DNA of 35,141 bases from DATLXU01 sp035575515 (GTDB lineage Bacteria; Acidobacteriota; Blastocatellia; UBA7656). Where the stretch lies: assembly GCA_035575515.1 (NCBI GenBank), contig DATLXU010000009.1, forward strand, positions 1 to 35,141, read 5' to 3'. Numbering within the stretch: the stretch's first letter is position 1; every line of letters starts with the position of its first letter. A model generated the notes under the pieces. That model made no database searches, was not told the DNA's origin, and saw only the letters and a program-made list of their open reading frames with translations. Made by a program: the position numbers and the translations under genes. Shown here piece after piece: positions 32,010-35,141 of this stretch.

Positions 32010-34880
32010 ATGCAGAAAGAAGTCATCAGCGTTCGCGGCGCGCGAGTTCATAACCTTAAAAACATCAGCGTCGAGATTCCCATCAACCAGATCACCGTCA
32101 TCACTGGAGTGAGCGGTTCGGGCAAATCCTCGCTCGCCTTCGACACGATCTACGCCGAAGGCCAGCGGCGCTACGTCGAATCGCTTTCGGCTTACGCGCG
32201 CCAGTTTCTTGAGCGGATGGATAAGCCCGATGTTGACGAAGTGCTCGGCATCTGCCCCGCCATTTCGATTCGACAAAAAAACTCCACCCGTAACCCGCGC
32301 TCGACTGTCGCCACGCAGACCGAGATTTATGACTATCTCCGATTGCTTTTTGCGCGCATTGGCCGCACGTTTTGCGCAAACTGCGGGCAGGAAGTCCACC
32401 GCGACACGCCCGAATCAATCGCTGATGAAGTGCTGGCTTTGCCTGAAGGCACGCGCTTCTATGTTCTGTTTCCCGCCTCAGCCGGAATGGAAGACATCGC
32501 AAGCACGAACGGCGCGCCAAAGAAGAAGAAGCGCGAATCGAAACAATCAACCGCAAGCCAGCGCACGCGCATCAACGCTCACCTTATGAGTCTGATGCAG
32601 CGCGGCTTCACGCGGCTTTACAAATATGGGCGCATGATTGAACTCGCCACGCCCGACAGCTACGCCGACGACAACTTCGATGACACGTTCGTTCTGGTTG
32701 ATCGTCTAGTCGTGCGTCCCGACGTGAGAGCGCGGCTCGTTGATTCGATTGAAGTCTGCTATCAGGAAGGTCACGGCCAGAGTGTGATTGAACTGGCCGA
32801 CGAATCGCGCACGCGGATGAGATTTTCTGAAGGCTTCGAGTGCAAGCGATGCAATCTCAAGTACGCTGTGCCTGAGCCGCGACTGTTCAGCTTCAACAAC
32901 CCGTTCGGCGCGTGCCCGACCTGTCAGGGGTTTGGCAACACCATAGGACTCGATCTCGATTTAGTTATCCCGAACCGCGAGCTTAGTCTATCGCAGGGCG
33001 CGATTGAGCCATGGACCAAGCCGCAGTACGAATGGGCGCAGAAGGATTTGCTCATGTTTGCAAAGCAGGCGGGCATCCCGACGAACGCGCCGTTTCGCAC
33101 GCTGACGCGCGACCAGCAAAAGGCAATCGTTCAGGGGCGCAACGGATTTGACGGCGTGACGGGCTTCTTCGACTGGCTCGAAACGAAAAAGTACAAGCTG
33201 CACGTCCGCGTTTTTCTGTCGAAGTATCGCGGCTACACGCGCTGCCCCGACTGCAACGGCTCGCGCCTCCGATTAGAAGCGCGACTGGTTAAGGTCGCAG
33301 GCAAAACATTGCCTGAAGTCACGGCGATGACCGCCGAAGACGCGGCGGCGTTTTTCAATAATCTCACTCTAACGACAGAAGAGGCGGATATAGCGGATCG
33401 TCTCCTGCTTGAGATTCGCAACCGCTTGAAGTTTCTGATTGACGTGGGGCTTCAATACCTGACGCTTGATCGCCTGGCTTCGACGCTTTCGGGCGGCGAG
33501 TCGCAGCGCATTCAGCTTGCGACTAATCTCGGCGCGTCGCTCGTAGGAGCGTTGTATGTCCTCGATGAGCCATCAATCGGATTGCATCCGCGCGATAATA
33601 ATCGGTTGATTCGCATACTCGAAAACCTGCGCGACATTGGAAATACGGTTCTTGTCGTAGAGCACGAGCCTGAGATGATGCTGTCGGCAGATCACGTCAT
33701 TGACATAGGGCCGGGCGCGGGCGAGCTTGGCGGCGAGGTGGTATTTGCGGGCACGCCAAAAGAGTTAATGAGCGCGAATCAATCGCTCACGGGCAAGTAC
33801 CTTCGCGGCGAGCTTGAGATCAAACCGCCGAAGACTCGCCGTCAGCCCGGCCCGCGCAGCCTTCAGATTCGCGGCGCGAGCGAGCACAATCTGAAAGGCA
33901 TTGACTTGGATATTCCGCTCTCGATGATGGTCTGCATCACGGGCGTATCTGGTTCAGGCAAATCAACGCTCGTTCACGACATTATTTATGCGGGCCTGAA
34001 AAAACAGCGCGGCGAATGGACAGGCCACGTTGGCTCGTTTGCGAAGATTGACGGTGGGCGCTTCATCGAAGACGTTGTGCTCGTAGACCAATCGCCCATC
34101 GGACGAACGCCGCGCTCGAACCCCGTGACTTATATCAAAGTCTACGATGCGATACGCGAGCTGTTCGCCTCGACGCGCGAGGCGCAGGCGCGCGGCTACG
34201 ACGCTTCGCATTTCAGCTTCAACGTTCCCGGAGGCCGCTGCGAGCGATGCGAAGGCAACGGCGTAGAGATTAAAGAGATGCAATTCCTCGCCGACGTTGA
34301 GTTGATATGCGAGGAGTGCAAAGGGATGCGCTTCAAGCCGGGGCTGTTGGAAGTCAAATACAAAGGCCGCTCGATTCACGACGTGCTGAACATGACCGTG
34401 CGCGAAGCGATCTTGTTTTTTGCAAACATCAACCGCATAGCTTCGCGCTTGCGCGTGCTCGATGACGTTGGCTTAGGCTATCTCAGACTCGGTCAATCGG
34501 CGACTACGCTATCGGGCGGCGAGGCGCAACGCGTGAAGCTCGCGGCATATCTGTCGAAGAAGACGAGCGCGCAGACGCTTTATATATTTGACGAGCCAAC
34601 AACGGGGCTGCACTTCGATGATATTAATCGGTTGCTTGCAGCGTTTCGGCAACTGATTGAAGCGGGCGGCTCGATAATAATCATCGAGCACAACCTCGAC
34701 GTTATAAAGAGCGCCGACTGGATAATCGATCTTGGCCCGGAAGGGGGCGACGAAGGCGGCACGGTTGTCGCTCAAGGGCCGCCGCAGAAGATCATGGAAT
34801 CCGCGCGCTCGCACACAGGCCGCTTCCTCAAAAAAGTTTTAAAGAACGGCAACCGGCAGTCAGCATCAATAACATCTTGA
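32010..34880 (+). CDS. uvrA: Excinuclease ABC subunit A (UvrA)
   Basis: UvrA recognises DNA damage with UvrB in nucleotide excision repair. The protein (956 residues from the ATG at 32010, AGGGA upstream; in-frame starts at 31965, 31974 and 31989 are alternatives) begins VISVRGARVHNLKNISVEIP. It has two ABC ATPase modules: Walker A GVSGSGKSSLAFD with signature LSGGESQRIQLA, and Walker A GVSGSGKSTLVHD with LSGGEAQRVKLA. Zinc modules are visible as CxxC pairs (CKRC with CPTC, and CERC with CEEC). QFLERMDKPDVDEVLGICPAI is typical. Length fits the family. The gene is divergent from the SH3-like lipoprotein gene. Confidence 0.97.
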   Translation: MQKEVISVRGARVHNLKNISVEIPINQITVITGVSGSGKSSLAFDTIYAEGQRRYVESLSAYARQFLERMDKPDVDEVLGICPAISIRQKNSTRNPRSTVATQTEIYDYLRLLFARIGRTFCANCGQEVHRDTPESIADEVLALPEGTRFYVLFPASAGMEDIASTNGAPKKKKRESKQSTASQRTRINAHLMSLMQRGFTRLYKYGRMIELATPDSYADDNFDDTFVLVDRLVVRPDVRARLVDSIEVCYQEGHGQSVIELADESRTRMRFSEGFECKRCNLKYAVPEPRLFSFNNPFGACPTCQGFGNTIGLDLDLVIPNRELSLSQGAIEPWTKPQYEWAQKDLLMFAKQAGIPTNAPFRTLTRDQQKAIVQGRNGFDGVTGFFDWLETKKYKLHVRVFLSKYRGYTRCPDCNGSRLRLEARLVKVAGKTLPEVTAMTAEDAAAFFNNLTLTTEEADIADRLLLEIRNRLKFLIDVGLQYLTLDRLASTLSGGESQRIQLATNLGASLVGALYVLDEPSIGLHPRDNNRLIRILENLRDIGNTVLVVEHEPEMMLSADHVIDIGPGAGELGGEVVFAGTPKELMSANQSLTGKYLRGELEIKPPKTRRQPGPRSLQIRGASEHNLKGIDLDIPLSMMVCITGVSGSGKSTLVHDIIYAGLKKQRGEWTGHVGSFAKIDGGRFIEDVVLVDQSPIGRTPRSNPVTYIKVYDAIRELFASTREAQARGYDASHFSFNVPGGRCERCEGNGVEIKEMQFLADVELICEECKGMRFKPGLLEVKYKGRSIHDVLNMTVREAILFFANINRIASRLRVLDDVGLGYLRLGQSATTLSGGEAQRVKLAAYLSKKTSAQTLYIFDEPTTGLHFDDINRLLAAFRQLIEAGGSIIIIEHNLDVIKSADWIIDLGPEGGDEGGTVVAQGPPQKIMESARSHTGRFLKKVLKNGNRQSASITS

Positions 34881-34914
34881 CTAGCCCTTCGGTAGTAGCC
34901 AACACCTACAGGAT

Positions 34915-34945
34915 GTCAGTGCCGCCTGCGGTGGTACTGACTTTT
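34915..34945 (+). terminator. Terminator-like hairpin after uvrA
   Basis: GTCAGTGCCGCC (34915-34926) pairs with GGTGGTACTGAC (34930-34941) over 12 pairs around a TGC loop, followed by TTTT (34942-34945). A second overlapping stem, ACTGA-cttt-TCAGT (34936-34949), could compete with it. The position 34 bases after the stop suits an intrinsic terminator. Confidence 0.6.
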
Positions 34946-35141
34946 CAGTCAAACTCAATTGCAAACATCTCGCAGCTTAGGGGCATGTGCAGCTTCCTTG
35001 AGTCAGACACCCCCCGCAAAGCGGGTGGCTTGGTGAGTGGGGCCGCCTCAAAGGCGGTCGCCCCTGCTAAGTTGATCTTTGACAACTATGCTCTTCGTCG
35101 CCCGATGAACTAAATCAGACCGCGAGAGATTGGCACACTGA
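34946..35141. repeat. Cluster of short GC-rich hairpins
   Basis: No gene is convincing here. Two more hairpins follow the terminator: CCCGC-AAA-GCGGG (35013-35025, with further pairing to 35010 and 35028) and GGGG-CCGCCT-CAA-AGGCGG-tcg-CCCC (35039-35064). Both share the style of a C-rich stem, an A-rich tiny loop and its G-rich complement. This resembles clustered REP-like intergenic repeats. Confidence 0.5.

Overview
The window is a stretch of bacterial chromosome with moderately high GC (roughly 55-58% in most genes), dense coding on both strands and short intergenic gaps. Gene content points to a Gram-negative, hopanoid or squalene-making, fatty-acid-oxidising heterotroph. My best guess is Acidobacteriota, perhaps Blastocatellia. 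The hints are the hpnC-hpnD-hpnE cluster, a PIN/TRAM-ispD-ispF operon, many lipoproteins and Tat or Sec exports, and repeat-laden gaps. No rRNA or tRNA is present to confirm this. I saw no tRNA, CRISPR array, transposase or phage gene.

Layout. Positions 1-745 hold an AT-richer segment with two leftward genes of unknown function: a small cysteine-rich secreted protein and a membrane-anchored protein cut by the window edge. Positions 773-4349 run rightward: acyl-CoA dehydrogenase, the MeaB GTPase, methylmalonyl-CoA epimerase (propionyl/methylmalonyl-CoA metabolism) and a membrane-anchored SurA-like protein. Positions 4521-6626 encode a fusion of a degenerate Ser/Thr kinase, a transmembrane helix and a parvulin prolyl isomerase. 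Its outer half is a paralogue of the preceding gene. Next come a metallo-beta-lactamase-fold hydrolase, methylthioadenosine phosphorylase, a small TPR protein and a PfkB kinase (to 9777), a small zinc-ribbon-like membrane protein (-), and dapF (+).

Positions 11291-13762 (-) form a cluster of two related secreted pilin-like subunits and a periplasmic chaperone-like protein. A divergent promoter region leads to an exported CX5R phosphatase, glycerol kinase, a CNNM/CorC-type transporter and a diacylglycerol-kinase-like lipid kinase (to 18720). Positions 18770-23676 (-) are a scavenging group: BMP-family nucleoside-binding lipoprotein, P1-family peptidase, Tat-exported asparaginase-like Ntn hydrolase and pyrimidine-nucleoside phosphorylase. 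Positions 23752-26232 (-) carry PIN/TRAM-ispD-ispF plus a truncated GxxExxY gene framed by inverted repeats. After a 482-base gap, hpnC-hpnD-hpnE make squalene from farnesyl diphosphate, which links functionally to the isoprenoid genes ispD and ispF next door. A degenerate Fic-domain protein, an SH3-like lipoprotein (-) and uvrA (+) finish the window, followed by a cluster of hairpins.

The most unusual things are: (1) the pseudokinase-parvulin receptor-like fusion with its parvulin-less tandem paralogue; (2) the Fic-fold protein with a destroyed active site; (3) six intergenic regions built from degenerate seven-base tandem repeats arranged as facing arms, often supplying gene stop or start codons; (4) a GxxExxY remnant whose flanking repeat has become the C-terminus of IspF; (5) an 11-base homopolymer between the -35 and -10 of the cysteine-rich peptide gene, a possible phase-variable promoter; and (6) a pilin-chaperone locus without a visible usher.
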